Assembly (NCBI RefSeq): GCF_052324685.1
Contig: NC_135221.1
Span: forward strand, 21,555,371 to 21,619,370
Direction of reading: 5' to 3'
Source of the DNA: Brachyhypopomus gauderio
Taxonomy: Eukaryota > Chordata > Actinopteri > Gymnotiformes > Hypopomidae
DNA: 64,000 nucleotides
Every line of letters starts with the position of its first letter. The stretch's first letter is position 1. Both the position numbers and the translations under genes were made by a program. The notes below the pieces were generated by a model. The model did not search any database. It saw only the letters and a list, made by a program, of their open reading frames with translations, and was not told the DNA's origin. Of this stretch, positions 1-13,425 are shown piece after piece.

Positions 1-86
1 CCGCATTTTCTTCAAGTCTTTAATAACCGAGCCGGTTCTTGTATCGCCGACCTCTCCTCTACTAACTAGTATTTGCATCCTGTTGA

Positions 87-1815
<1,729 letters not shown>

Positions 1816-2275
1816 GTGAGCAGGAAGTCGGGAGGAGACAGGCATGATCGCTGGAGGGGTGGGGCCAAGGGGGGCGGGGTCTCTCCCTCCTCCCCCACTC
1901 CAGGGGGAGGGTGAGGTGAGGAGGGAGGATTGAGAGGAGTGGGCTTGTCTTCCAGCTCCTGCCATATCGCTTACCTCGGGCTGATCTTTTATATTCCTGA
2001 GCAACAGCCGACTTGTCTCGTCTCCTGTTTAGAGCCCTAGTGATGTATATGTCCTCAAGCATTACGTTATTTTCTACACCTCTGTCCCCAGCAGAGCGTG
2101 AGGGTAGCGTTGGGATTGTGTTTGGTGGTTTGTTTCTTTCCTCTGCTAGACGACCTTTAGTAAGGGTTAGATCTATACTAAATACATTGTTCAAGACATT
2201 TCAACCATGATGCATATTGACCTCTGCCTATGCTTGCTTTGATTTGTAGAAGTATTACTCCTAAAGCACATTGAT

Positions 2276-2340
2276 GATCCTTTGATCTAGTCTCTGATCC
2301 TTTGATCTAGTCTCTGATCCTTTGATCTAGTCTCTGATCC
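2276..2340. repeat. 20-bp tandem repeat, just over three copies
   Basis: The unit GATCCTTTGATCTAGTCTCT repeats head to tail without change, then breaks off. It lies in the presumed itm2a 3' UTR. Confidence 0.9.
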
Positions 2341-3542
2341 TGTTTGCTATGGCCTTTCTTCTTCCTCATTACCACACGGTGTACAAATAATTATGATGTG
2401 TAGTACTCTGGCAAGCATACGCATTTTAGAACTCTTAACCTGGTTCTTTTTTGTTTGTTTGTTTTTGTTAGTTTAAATGCATTTAAGTAACTTAAGTAAG
2501 TGTGGGGCTGGTCCAATGCGGCCTGGCGTAGTGTTGCTTCTGAAAGCCATTTGCTGAAAGCCTGTGTCCCTGCTGATGTATGCAATGTAAGACGGCCAAT
2601 AGACACGAGTTTCAAAAGGCCAAATTGTGGCGATGTAAACTATCGGGTGAGGTGAGCACATCTTTGAGGTTGTACATGAGCCTGGATCCATCAGTGTCGG
2701 GTTTGCGAGCAGATCGCTGGCCACAGAGAAATCTTTGGAATCTTAAGACGGTAATTAAGATGAATTTACCCCTCTAGCAGAGTTGGTTTTGGCTGTAGAG
2801 CGGCCCGGCCTGGCCGTGTCTGCAGCAGAGAGCCCTCCGTCCCAGCTGGGCTCGCCCCGTGACTCCTGTCTCACCAGCTCCTGAGACCGGGGGTCCGTCG
2901 GAAAACTAACTGACCGCCTGCTCAGATCCTCTGATCACACCTTTTTAATAGTTGGGGAAAGACTTTGACGCGTTGCATCCTCTAGCAATAGGATGCTGCA
3001 ATAAGATGTAGTCAACTACCAGCACCTTTATTTGTTTGGGTTTTTTTGTGCTTAGTGTGGTTAAATTTCAGAAGCCCTGAGTAATTTACTATTAAGAGCA
3101 ACAATGAACAGCATGTTTGGACACTCAAGTGGTCAGCAGGCCCAGGTGAATATCTGCATATGTAAATGTGTAAACTCTCGATTGGTCAGTTCTAGGGAGA
3201 CGCCCATGTAAAGGTGTTTGCACACCTCCTGTAAACGTGCAGCGTTCTGAAGCCACAGCACTCTTCCTCCGCTCAGGCGTTTTGTTCAGCCATCCAGCTA
3301 ACGCCAGCACAAACCTGCGGGGCATCGTCTTTAGGGTCGCCCATGTTGTAAACCAAGAGAATGCAGATATTAGGAAGTAAGTTTGACTTCTTACCAGAGA
3401 ATGACAATCAAGCCTGGATCTTGGAAGCTGGGACTCGTGTCCTGATGCAGACAAAAACAGGCCTAAAAGATTCTGGACTGAATTAAAGATGAACTACTGT
3501 TCTGTTAAACTGCTGACTGAACATGATTTTGTGCGTTGTCGA

Positions 3543-3548
3543 AATAAA
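3543..3548 (+). terminator. Polyadenylation signal, probable itm2a end
   Basis: AATAAA, followed within 40 bp by a GT-rich element (TTTGTTTTTGTGGGTTGT). It is the best formed of three candidates downstream of itm2a. Confidence 0.5.
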
Positions 3549-3565
3549 AATGCATTTCTTAAACT

Positions 3566-5257
3566 CATCGTTTGTTTTTGTGGGTTGTCATCTTTTATAT
3601 ATTTTAAGTTTTTGGAACGTCATAGTTCTGGTCTGCACCAAAGAGTTTTACAAAAATCTATACAAATATTTGCAGTTCTCTCAATTTAGAAGCACTTTGC
3701 TTGCTCAGCTCTGTCTGAAACATCTTGTTTCGCTGGAAACTACTATTTTTAATGTCTCTCTCGTGTGTGTGTGTGTGTATATAAAACAACTTCCCAGAAA
3801 CATTTTACACCCTGCTGCCAAAACACAAATGTAAGCAGTCTTTTTATTTCTAACCGCCAAAGCTATTGTATGAAAGTATAGTGCGTCATTTTTTAACCCA
3901 TCTCCAGGTGTTGTGGTGTGGGTCTGTAGAGGTTAGAGTCAGCAGGTACCTGCCATGGCGCTCCCGTGTGGCTGGTGGTGTGCTGGTAGCGCCCCCGTGT
4001 GGCTGGTGGTGTGCTGGCCAGCATCTCTGGGTCACTAGGCCCAGGAGTTTCCCCAGATTCCCACCACACTGCTGCTGAAAAGTCGTTGGACACTGTGGAC
4101 TGTGACCAAGCCCCCCACCCCATAATAGAATTTTCAATCATCTGTTTTTTTATCCCAAATTCAACCACATGTCACACCATTACACTGGATCGTGTTCTCA
4201 TGGCAACCTTGTAAACCGTAACCATATAATCCTAGTTTTTAGTTACAGCAAGTCAGGGGTTGTTATGCTGATACTTGTAGAGTGTGATGGTTTGATTGCG
4301 TCACTAAAGGAAATGCTGTATACAAATTTTCCATTTCTATTAACTCAGTTCCCCATTTCCTCATTCCACATCCCCCTCATTTAAGTCAGATCCAGACAAA
4401 CACGTTCAAAATTGGCATAGGTTTGACTTTTTAGCAGTACAGTGAATTCTGATGTATATCTTGCAGGCCCTTGTTTTAGGATATGATTGCTTCTTTAGGC
4501 ATTTCCAGAATCTGGTGGTAACCACCCCCCCCCCCTCTTTATTAGAGATTAGAGATTTTGGAGGGAAATTTTTTAATTCTCCAAATGCTTTTATGAGTTA
4601 TTATTCTCTTTTGTTAAGAACAAAGGGCTCTGTACTCTTGGGCCCAGCTGAAATGAAGTTATGAAGTTGCTTCAGAATAAAATGCAGTTGTTTTAGGTTA
4701 TTACATTCCTCTTCCTTTTCAAAATAAAGTACTCAAACTTATGAATGAGTTGCACCTTCATAAACAGACCATCTCAAGAGCTTCTGAAGTGAATGAGCTG
4801 GAACTGTTGTCCAGTTGTTTGAAATGTCAAGGCGTCAGGAAGCAACACATATAAGACAATCACGCTTACAAAAACCTTCCACCTTTGAAATGTTTTTGCA
4901 AAAAACTTTTAGCTTTTACCGTCCATCTCTTTGACCTGAATGTCCCTTTAAAAACAGCTCACTGCAGGGTGTTTTTAGTTACGAGGTATGAATTTATTTT
5001 AGAATTTGTATTAAGCCGTGCTTAGTTTATTATTTATTGAATTCACTAGTATATCACTGACAGTTGTCATCTGATACTTAAATAAGCACACATCAACAAC
5101 AGATAAATCACAGTTCATTAGGGTGTGAACATTTTCATACATAAATATTCAGTGTTAACTGATCACAATTGTACATGAACTCTGGCTCACTGTGCATAGA
5201 TTATTCACATTTTGAGATTTTCTCCAGCGAGTGTATCGGGAGTGTGGGGCGCTGCCC
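3566..5257. other. Intergenic space between itm2a and gpr174 tails
   Basis: No gene recognised. It holds a partly duplicated GTGGCTGGTGGTGTGCTGG stretch near 3970-4020, a short GT run at 3765-3779, and TTTATT motifs at 4993-4998 and 5033-5038 that read AATAAA on the - strand and could end the gpr174 transcript. Confidence 0.5.
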
Positions 5258-6250
5258 TCAGTCCTGTTGTTCGGATGGCAGTGCGGACTCTTCGGTAGCA
5301 GTGCAGGAGAACCGACGTTGCATGTGGAAGCTCTCCACCAGCTCGGGCCTGGAGAGACGGCGCTTGAACTCATCGGTGGTGAAGTAGTACATGACCGGGT
5401 CCAGGCAGGAGTTCAAGCTGGCCAGACACAAGGTGATGGGATGGAAGCGCTGGACGGCGCTGCTGAATGTGCAGTCCACCCTGTTGGATTTGGCCAGGAA
5501 GTCCAACGGGAAGGTGACGTGGTAGGGCACGAAACAGACCAGGAAGACGCAGGCACAGCTCAGCACCATCTTCAACGCCTTCCGCTTCTCCCCCGCGTCC
5601 TGCAGCACGCCGTTCTTCTCACGCAGACTGCCGGCGGTCAGCCACGTGCACGTGAGAACCACAGCCAGCGGAAGAAGGAAGCCGGCCAGCTCTGCCACCG
5701 TGACCAGCGTTAGTCCGCTCCCTAAGGTAAGGTTCACCATGGGCAGCTCCGAGAAGCAGGTGTTTGGAGCCGAGGGCCCTTTCCTCAGCAGGGGAAAAGG
5801 CAGGCAGCCGATGAACACGATGAACCAGACCACCGCACAACACCTGCGGTCCACGCGTCTCTTTGCCGCGTTGTACTGCAGCGGGTGGATGATGAGCAAG
5901 CAGCGTCTGACGCTGATGCACACCAGGAAGTAGACGCTGGCGTACATGTTGACGTACTTCAGGTAGAAGCACAACATGCAGAGGGCGTGGCCAAAAGGCC
6001 AGGATTTGTTCAGGTAGTAATATATGCGCCAAGGTAACGACAGCACCTGCAGCAGGTCGGCGATGGCCAGGTGGATCATGAAGATCACAGCCTTCTTGGT
6101 CTCCTTCACGTATGCATGAAAGACCCAGAGTGCCAGCACGTTACTGATCAGCCCTGGGACCAAGATGACCGTGTAGATGACAGCATAGGTATAATGCTGA
6201 TATTCTTTAATGTCTGTTTCATTTTCACAAGTGAAATTGCTTTTATTCAT
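5258..6250 (-). CDS. gpr174: G protein-coupled receptor 174
   Basis: A single-exon class A GPCR of 330 residues. In other species GPR174 is a lysophosphatidylserine receptor of lymphocytes that couples through Gs; that role is inferred from the family. Two N-glycosylation sequons (NFT, NET) open the extracellular tail, followed by seven hydrophobic helices. TM1 carries GLISNVLALWVF, TM2 LAIADLLQVLSLP, and TM3 ends in CISVRR, where the usual DRY is replaced by VRR, as I recall for GPR174. TM6 has CFVPYH and TM7 DPVMYYF. I chose the ATG at 6250 because its product starts like the mammalian protein; an in-frame ATG at 6304 would add 18 residues with no obvious signal. About 3.4 kb from itm2a, in convergent orientation. 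Confidence 0.92.
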   Translation of the reverse strand: MNKSNFTCENETDIKEYQHYTYAVIYTVILVPGLISNVLALWVFHAYVKETKKAVIFMIHLAIADLLQVLSLPWRIYYYLNKSWPFGHALCMLCFYLKYVNMYASVYFLVCISVRRCLLIIHPLQYNAAKRRVDRRCCAVVWFIVFIGCLPFPLLRKGPSAPNTCFSELPMVNLTLGSGLTLVTVAELAGFLLPLAVVLTCTWLTAGSLREKNGVLQDAGEKRKALKMVLSCACVFLVCFVPYHVTFPLDFLAKSNRVDCTFSSAVQRFHPITLCLASLNSCLDPVMYYFTTDEFKRRLSRPELVESFHMQRRFSCTATEESALPSEQQD

Positions 6251-6304
6251 TGTCTTCGCATTTGACCAGATTGGAAACGTCTGCCCTGAAGCTGTGGCGA
6301 ACAT

Positions 6305-7312
6305 CAGACACTTACGTCATTCTGGAGCGATACTCGAAATCCAGATTGCCCCCTTTCCAAGTGTATCATCCAAGCTCATCTCTGCCAGTGCTGCAGAATA
6401 TAGATTCATACAGAATAATGCATCTCCATCAGGTCTTCTAGTGTGGTCTGTCACCCACAGCCTTCTTAATTTCCTAGGACTGTGATGTTTTCCCTTTTGT
6501 GTATCCAGTCCTGAAAGGAAGCAAACGATGGCACATTAGAAACTGTTTGGGTGAATATACAAGGCACCATTTATATTCTCTTCAAAAAGCATTTGCATTG
6601 CAGTACTAATGTAGCACTAATGACAGGTTGAGCTCTTTATTTGCATCTACTTTGCATCTATTTTCATATTTTGGTAGTATTCACATCATGTATGCATATA
6701 GTGAGCTTCGGCCATGCCAAGGGGAATAGTGTTGCTTACTCAAATGGAAGTACATATTCTGTGAATTTTATTCCATCTGGAGTGTCCAGTCAGAAGACTG
6801 GTAAAAGAAACCTGCAAACTACAGGACTCACTCCTCAATAAAACCCAAGGCTTCTGGAGCAAATTCCTACTCAATTTTAAGGTTTCTTTTAAGGCACATT
6901 TAATTATAGGTTTTAATATCTGGATCTCCAGATGAAACAATTATGAACTTTGTTAATGTGGTCAGCTATGGGGATGTTTAAGAGACAGTTAAGAAATGCC
7001 ATTGTTTTTCTAATAAAACTGCAGGCAGCACATTAACATAGGGGAACTATTGAGCTGTAGTTACACAGGCAACACGTGGGATCGACACTCCACACTTGAG
7101 CGCTTAAAATGTTAAACCATGAGCTGCTACCCTTCACACCTCAGGGGACTTTCCGTACTTGATTGCCACCTGCACCATATTATTGCACGAGCATGCTCTG
7201 GATACACACGCTGCAGCCGTGGTTACAGTGTAGCTGTGTGTTGTCACCAAACTGCACGCTCAAGCAACTTAACCCTAACTGACCAATTGACCAAGTATTA
7301 GGGTTTTATATA
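6305..7312. other. Upstream flank of gpr174, no gene seen
   Basis: AT-rich sequence without a convincing exon. A 5' noncoding exon of gpr174 is expected from the family but cannot be placed by eye. Confidence 0.4.
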
Positions 7313-7460
<148 letters not shown>

Positions 7461-7621
7461 GTAATAGAGCAATGGTAGTGAAGTTTCCAGAGAAACACTG
7501 AGGTCTTTTGCATATGAAACCAGTTTGCATATGAAAAAAGTGGACAAAAACATCAAACATCCAGAAATTTAGTGAATGTGAATTTTTCATGTATTTCTTT
7601 CTTCCTCTCTTTCTCTCTCTC

Positions 7622-7720
7622 TATATATATGTGTATTATATATATATATATATATATATGTGTGTATTATATATATGTATATATATATATATGTGTGTAT
7701 TATATATATATATATATATA
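7622..7720. repeat. (TA)n microsatellite with GTGTATTA interruptions
   Basis: TA runs broken three times by a TGTG(TG)TATTA motif, so that a longer unit of about 40 bp repeats imperfectly. Confidence 0.9.
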
Positions 7721-7735
7721 TCTAGATTATTTCAA

Positions 7736-8296
7736 GATTTCAGTGAGATTAATCTAGATTTAAAAAATTAATCTATGCCCACCCCTAATATATATATACT
7801 GTATACTATAGCTTTAGTGTGTACTTGAATACAAATACAAGTATTTAGCACATGTGCACATGTAAGAATTTATTCAGTTTCTTCCCAGAACCATCGTAGT
7901 GCCTCGTGAAGAGAGAGTACGGATCACCTCAAAGTAAAGCATGGCCGTTTTTAAGAATCTAATATCTAAGACAGTATTTGCTTAACACAGCATAACCACA
8001 TATTTGTTATTTCCTTGTTTTGAGACTTTCAATGTTATCAGCTGTAAAATCATCAAAACAAACAAACCAAAACCCCCCAAAAAACAAAGAACAGGTGTGT
8101 TTATTGGTACTCCAAGCTAACGTGCAGTGTTAGCCCTGACAAGCTGCGGGGTCAGACAACCCCTGCATACAAGCAGCCCTGGCCCTGTGTATTGGTCCTG
8201 GATCTGAATACAGCACCTGGAATGTTTCTGATCACTTAACTCCAAAGAAAATTCAATGTGTCTTTCCTCTAGTCCTTCTAGAGGATGGTTGCATGT
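7736..8296. other. Non-genic spacer before the Tc1 nest
   Basis: I see no coding exon. The left 60 bp contain TAATCTAGATT-type short inverted motifs common in fish dispersed repeats; the rest looks unique. Confidence 0.4.
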
Positions 8297-8491
8297 ATAC
8301 TGCTAAAAAAATAAAGGGAACACATCCTAGATCTCAATTCATAAAATATTGCAGCTGAAAATCTTTATTTATTACATAGTGTAATGCGTTGAGAACAAAA
8401 TAACAAACAAAATCATACTCATACTGGAATCATGCTCAAAATCTAAGGAGAAAATTAAATGACAGGCTGATTTAACTTCAGTGGAAATTCC

Positions 8492-9098
8492 TCAAAACAA
8501 GTTAAAATGAGGCTCAGTAGTGTGTGTGGCCTCCACGTGCCTGTATGACCTCCCTACAACGCCTAGGCATGCTCCTGATGAGGTGGAGATGTTCTCCTGA
8601 GGAATCTCCTCCCAGCCCTGGATTAAAGCATCAGTCAACTCCTGGACAGTTTGTGGTGCAATGTGGCGTTGGTGGATGGAACGAGATATGATGTCCCAGA
8701 TGTGATCGATTGGATTCAGGTCTGGGGAACCGGCAGGCCAGTCCATAACATCAATGCCTTCATCATGCAGGAACTGCTGACAGACTTCAGCCACATGAGG
8801 TCTAGCATTGTCATGCATCAGAAGGAACCTATGGCCCACTGAACCAGCATATATTTTCACAATGGGTCTGAGGATCTCATCCTGGTACCTAATGGCAGTC
8901 AGGCTACCTCTGGCTAGCAAATGGAGGTCTGTGCGGCCCTCCAAAGAAATGCTTCCCTACACCATTACTGACCCACTGCCCAACCGTTCATACTGGAGGA
9001 TGTTGCAGGCAGAAGAACATTCTCCATGGTATCTCCAGACTCTCTCACATCTCCAGACGTGCTCAGTGTGAAGCTGCTCTCATCTGTGAAGACCACAG
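8492..9098 (-). pseudogene. Tc1-like transposase, central and C-terminal part, frameshifted
   Basis: Two overlapping - strand frames are needed. The upstream one (about 8965-9098) carries VVFTDESSFTLS, the first catalytic Asp region. The downstream one (8492-8944) carries HDNARPHVA, the second Asp region, and DWPAGSPDLNPIDHIWD, where the family has the third acidic residue (Glu or Asp). These are hallmark Tc1/mariner DDE motifs. The frame changes near 8945-8965, and the N-terminal helix-turn-helix half is cut off where the tRNA-derived repeat begins at about 9100. No active enzyme can come from this copy. Confidence 0.85.
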
Positions 9099-9099
9099 G

Positions 9100-9518
9100 G
9101 CGTCTTGGGTTCAAGTCCCTATCTGAGTGGAGTTTCCATGTTCTCCCCGTGTCTGCGTGGGTTTCCTCCAGGGTCTCCGGTTTCCTCCCACAGTCCAAAG
9201 ACATGGAGTTTAGGTAAATTGGCATTCCCTGATTCCCTGACAAGTTCTCCCTGAGTGTGTGTCTGTGTCTCTTCATGTCCAATAAAAAGCAGTTGTCTGA
9301 GTGTCTGTGTGTGTATGAATGTGTGTGTTTGTATGTCCAGTGGTGGATGGTGCTCTGTCACTAGGGTCTGTCCTCTCTCCCCTTCCTGCACCCCATTCAG
9401 TCCCCCAGGGGGCTGTGGATCGCGGTAGAGAGTACGCTGTGTGCAATTGGCTGCCGCTTCTCACCGGTGTGTGATTGGTTTGTAAGAGTTTTACCTGTAT
9501 TTAAAAATTGTAACGTGA
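9100..9518 (+). mobile_element. tRNA-derived SINE-like repeat, left part
   Basis: It contains a good RNA polymerase III B box (GGTTCAAGTCC, 9108-9118) near its left edge, then the common fish dispersed-repeat stretch with GTGGGTTTCCTCC and GGTTTCCTCCCACAGTCC. It interrupts the Tc1-like transposase. The chromovirus cut it in turn: after the right LTR, 14938-14968 (GTGCTATATAAGTTGAACG with a CATT-rich tail) look like its 3' end. Box A is not clear, so the 5' end is probably truncated. Confidence 0.6.
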
Positions 9519-9523
9519 CCTTG
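9519..9523. repeat. Target-site duplication of the chromovirus, left copy
   Basis: CCTTG directly before the LTR; the same five bases follow the other LTR at 14933-14937. Five-base duplications are usual for Ty3/gypsy integration. Confidence 0.9.
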
Positions 9524-10073
9524 TGTAACGACGGTGGTAGGGACGCACACACCGTGTTAGAGAGAGCGAGAGAGAGGTGGAACCAAGTGCCACAATAAAT
9601 AACAGAACTAAAAGGAGCGCCTGAATAAACGCGGACTGCTCAACGAGTAAAAAGAAATAAGGCAAAAACAAGGACGTCAGGGGAAGGAGCTGACTAATAG
9701 CAAAAAGGCTATTCAAACAAAAAACCCTTCCCATACGAACAGCAACGGGATAGGAAGGTAAACAGGTTGAGGAAAACTTGAGGGAGGTCAGTAAGGGACG
9801 CAGGAGAGGACTTGAAAAAAGACAGAAGAGAGATAAGAGAGATAGGTGGCGAGACACCTAAAGAGGCAAACGCTGCAAAACAGAGTAAGAGAGAGGCTGA
9901 GAGCGTAACGGCATAACCACAACGAATCAGCAATGATCCGTCTCCACTGGCTTCCTTAAGAAGCCATGGCAACAGGTGAGACAGATCATTGCTGATTGCG
10001 CTGCTGGAGTCTAGGACTGGCTCGGGTGCCCCTTGTGGATGTAGAAGGCACGGCATCCGAGCCAGCCCTGACA
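9524..10073 (-). repeat. 3' LTR of the chromovirus
   Basis: Runs TGTAAC to TGACA on the + strand; about 550 bp. It contains the end of the pol reading frame (stop at 10011). It differs from the other LTR at 9530 region (CGACGG versus CAACGG), at CAACGAG/CAACGCG and by a missing AG in a GA-rich run. Confidence 0.93.
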
Positions 10074-11084
10074 GAGCCCCCCCCCTCTAGGCCCGAGACC
10101 CCGCGGGCCCAGAGCGACAGCCCTGTCACGACGGAAGTCACGAATAAGAGAGCGGTCGACAACCCGAGAGGCGGGGACCCATGACCGTTCCTCAGGCCCG
10201 TAACCCGCCCAGTCAACGAGGTACTGGTCCCGACCACGAACACGGTGGTGATCCAACAACTGAGAAACGGTGTACACCGGACCGCCGTCAACCATGCGGG
10301 GAGGCGGCGGGGCCGGAGCACGGGGCATGTGACACAAAACAGGGCGGAGACGCGAGATGTGGAACACCGGATGGACCCTCATGGAAGGAGGGAGCAGCAG
10401 CCGGTAAGAGACGGGATTGATCCGCCTGTCCACCTTGAAGGGACCCAGGAACCGAGGGGCCAGCTTCTTGGTTCCACCACGGACCGGCAGATCCTTGGCG
10501 GAAAGCCAGACCCGCTGCCCGGGGCGGAAAGACAAAGCCGGAAGACGGTGCTTGTCAGCGTTGCGACGGTAACCGGCTGAGGCAGACAGAAGGGCCCTAC
10601 GGGCCTTACTCCACGCCAACCGGCACCGCCGCACCAAGGCACGGGCACCCGGAACCGCCACCTCGTCCTCCTGGTCAGCAAACATAGGAGGGGCATAGCC
10701 ATAGAGACACTCAAAAGGTGACATCCCGAGGGCAGAGTGCCATAGGGTGTTGTGGGCGTATTCGGCCCAGAGGAGCTGGTCAGCCCAGGAGGAGGGGTTG
10801 GAGGACGCCAGGCACCTGAGAGTCTGCTCCAGGTCCTGATTGGTCCTCTCGGTCTGACCGTTGGTTTGGGGATGGAAACCCGAGGACAGACTGGCCTTGG
10901 CGTTAAGCAGACCCAGAAAAGCCCCCCAAAACCGGCTCGTGAATTGCGGCCCACGATCGGAAACCACGTCGACGGGGAACCCAAAATGCCTGACAATATG
11001 GTGCAGGAAGAGCGAGGCGGTCTCTTTGGCAGACGGGAGCTTGGGGAGGGCTACGAACCTAGCTACCTTGGAGAACCTGTCCAC
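10011..11084 (-). pseudogene. Chromovirus pol, third part: integrase core, C-terminal domain and chromodomain
   Basis: This frame follows a frameshift near 11085 and has no ATG of its own. Integrase motifs visible are SDRGPQFTS (second Asp) and HPQTNGQTERTNQ (catalytic Glu). The C-terminal fifth holds a chromodomain (QYLVDWAGYGPEERSW), which in chromoviruses steers integration by binding modified histone tails. The frame stays open through the polypurine tract into the 3' LTR and stops at 10011. Because the first Asp of the integrase triad lies in the previous frame, no whole integrase is encoded. Confidence 0.88.
10077..10088 (-). other. Polypurine tract of the chromovirus
   Basis: Reads AGAGGGGGGGGG on the element's sense strand, three bases from the 3' LTR; expected start of plus-strand DNA synthesis. 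Confidence 0.7.
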
Positions 11085-12622
11085 TAATAACTGATAACTA
11101 ATATGGTAGTGTTGCCACGGGAGGGTGGCAACCCCGTAACGAAGTCTAAAGAGGCGTGAGTCCAGGGCCTGGATGGAATAGGCAGGGGGCGAAGAAGACC
11201 CGAGGGCTTAGAGTGGGTCGTTTTATTTTGTACGCACGTGACACAGGTCGAAACGAAGTCGCTAACGTCCTTATCAATCCCCGGCCACCAAAACCGTCTA
11301 CGAATAAGTTCTGCCGTACGACGAGAGCCAGGATGCGCAGCAAAGGGTGAGTTGTGACCCCATTCCATGACCTTCTTTCGCAGGTTAGGGTGGACAAAGA
11401 GACGACCCGATGGCTCACCACCTGGGCCAGGATCGGCTGCTAACGCCCGTTTAACGGCGGTCTCGACCTCCCATTGAATGGGCGCAACAATTTTGGAGGC
11501 GGTAATGACCGTACCGGGCTCGGTGGAGTCGGGGGGTGTCTCCCATTGACGAGAGAGAGCATCGGGCTTAACGTTTTTAGTCCCTGGGCGATAGGAGAGG
11601 GTAAACTCGAAGCGCCCAAAGAAAAACGACCACCTGGCCTGACGGGGATTGAGCCTTTTGGCTTGCTGGAGGTAGGCCAAGTTCTTGTGGTCTGTCCACA
11701 CAAGAAACGGGTGTTTGGCCCCCTCCAGCCAATGCCGCCATTCTTCCAGGGCTAGCTTTACAGCCAAGAGTTCCTTATCACCCACATCGTAATTACGCTC
11801 GGCCGGAGACATACGGTGTGAGTAATAAGCACAAGGGTGGAGCTTAAGCGGCGTACCCGTTCTCTGGGAAAGGACGGCCCCAACCCCGTAGTCAGACGCA
11901 TCGACTTCCACCACAAACGGTAGGTCGGGGTTAGGCATGCACAGAACAGGCGCCGAGGTAAACTGCTCCTTGAGCTTATCAAAAGACTTCTGGGCCGCAG
12001 GAGACCAGACAAAGGGACCCGGGGTTTTCTTGGTAAGCGCAATGAGGGGACCAGCCAGAGTGCTGTAGTTCTTTATAAAGCGACGGTAGAAATTAGCGAA
12101 CCCCAAGAACCGTTGAACCAAACGAAGCGATGTGGGAATGGGCCATTCGGCGACTGCTCGGATCTTAGCAGGATCCATGGCAAGAGCGTTTTGGGCTATT
12201 CTGTAGCCCAAAAAGGCCACCTCCTGGACGTGAAACAGGGATTTTTCTAATTTAACGAACAGGTGGTTCTCCAACAGAAGTTGGAGAACCCTCCTGACGT
12301 GTTTGACGTGCTCAGACCGTGAACTACTGTAAATGAGGATGTCGTCCAGATACACGAAGGCGTACCGGTCGAGAGCCTCACGCAACACCTCATTAATAAG
12401 TCTCTGGAAGACAGCTGGGGCGTTCATCAGACCAAACGGCATCACAAGGTACTCGTAGTGACCCGATGGTGTGATGAAGGCTGTCTTCCACTCATCCCCC
12501 TCTCTGACCCTCACTAGGTTGTAGGCACTCCGAAGGTCTAGCTTAGTGAAGATGGTGGCTTTTTGGAGTGCCTCAAAGGCCGTTGACATAAGTGGCAGGG
12601 GGTGTCGGTCTTTGACTGTTAT
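11084..12622 (-). pseudogene. Chromovirus pol, second part: reverse transcriptase, RNase H, integrase zinc domain
   Basis: Continues in the same frame as the first pol part, directly after the in-frame TAG at 12623. Reverse transcriptase shows [22 protein letters not shown] and the catalytic YLDDILIYS. RNase H shows [23 protein letters not shown] and WTDHKNL. The integrase start has an HX6H-CX2C zinc domain ([12 protein letters not shown]) and the first catalytic Asp (SLDFVTGLP). It runs into a stop at 11084 within TTAGTTATCAGTTATTAGTG, where a duplicated TTAGT looks like the cause of the frame change. Confidence 0.9.
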
Positions 12623-13425
12623 CTAATTGAGACCCCTGTAATCAATGCACGGCCTCAACCCACCATCTTTCTTGCCGACAAAGAAAAAGCCAGCACCGGC
12701 TGGAGACGTGGAGGGCCGTATGAACCCAGCGGCTAATGCCTCCTGGATGTACGTTTCCATGGCTCTTCGCTCGGGGGCGGCCAAAGAGAAGAGACGACCC
12801 CTAGGAGGACTAGACCCGGGAAGTAGGTCAATGGCGATGTCGTAAGACCTGTGAGGCGGAAGAAAACTGGCCTTCTTTTTGCTGAACACCGCTTGGAGGT
12901 CGTGGTACTCAGCAGGGACAGAGGACAGGTCAACGATCTCGACAGGCTTTTCAGCAGAAGAAGCAGGGAGGCTCTTACGACATGTGTTTTTGCACATAGC
13001 ACCCCAAGACCCGATACTGCGCGAGAGCCAGTCTATGTCAGGGTTGTGTCGTTGTAGCCATGGAAACCCTAGTATGAGCGGCATGTGAGGGGCGCTGATG
13101 ACATATAGGGTGACTAACTCAAAGTGCTCCCCGACGTGCATCTCCAGCGGTATGGTTTGGCGGTCGATACCGCCGGAGATAAGGGCGCGGCCGTCCACCG
13201 CGGCGACAACGAGGGGTTTTTCAAGGCGAACCAGAGGGATTTGTAATTCCTGCGCTAAAGAGCTGTCGATAAAATTTGCCGCGGCACCAGAATCAACAAA
13301 AGCCATAAGGCGCTTCTCCTGTGATTTATGCCACGACAACGAAACGTGGATGGATAAACCGGTTGTGGGAGGACTTGTGTTACGACCCGCCAGAGCCTTC
13401 CCGTCTACTGGTGGGTCATGTCTTT
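12623..13425 (-). pseudogene. Chromovirus pol, first part: protease and start of reverse transcriptase, ending in a premature TAG
   Basis: Entered from gag by a -1 frameshift at the slip site. It carries the aspartic protease motif FVDSGAAANFIDSS and the first reverse transcriptase motif (KKDGGLRPCIDYRGLN), then stops at TAG (12623-12625), one codon inside a motif that otherwise continues in frame. A single base change most simply explains the stop. Without read-through no polymerase is made. Confidence 0.88.

Larger units (their letters stand above)
1816..3565 (+). other. itm2a: Probable itm2a 3' untranslated region
   Basis: No coding exon follows the TGA at 1813-1815. A canonical AATAAA at 3543-3548 is followed by a CA and a GT-rich stretch (about 3570-3590), which fits a cleavage site near 3560 and a 3' UTR of about 1.7 kb. 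Further AATAAA copies at 4676-4681 and 4723-4728 could extend it. A 20-bp tandem repeat sits inside (2276-2340). Confidence 0.6.
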
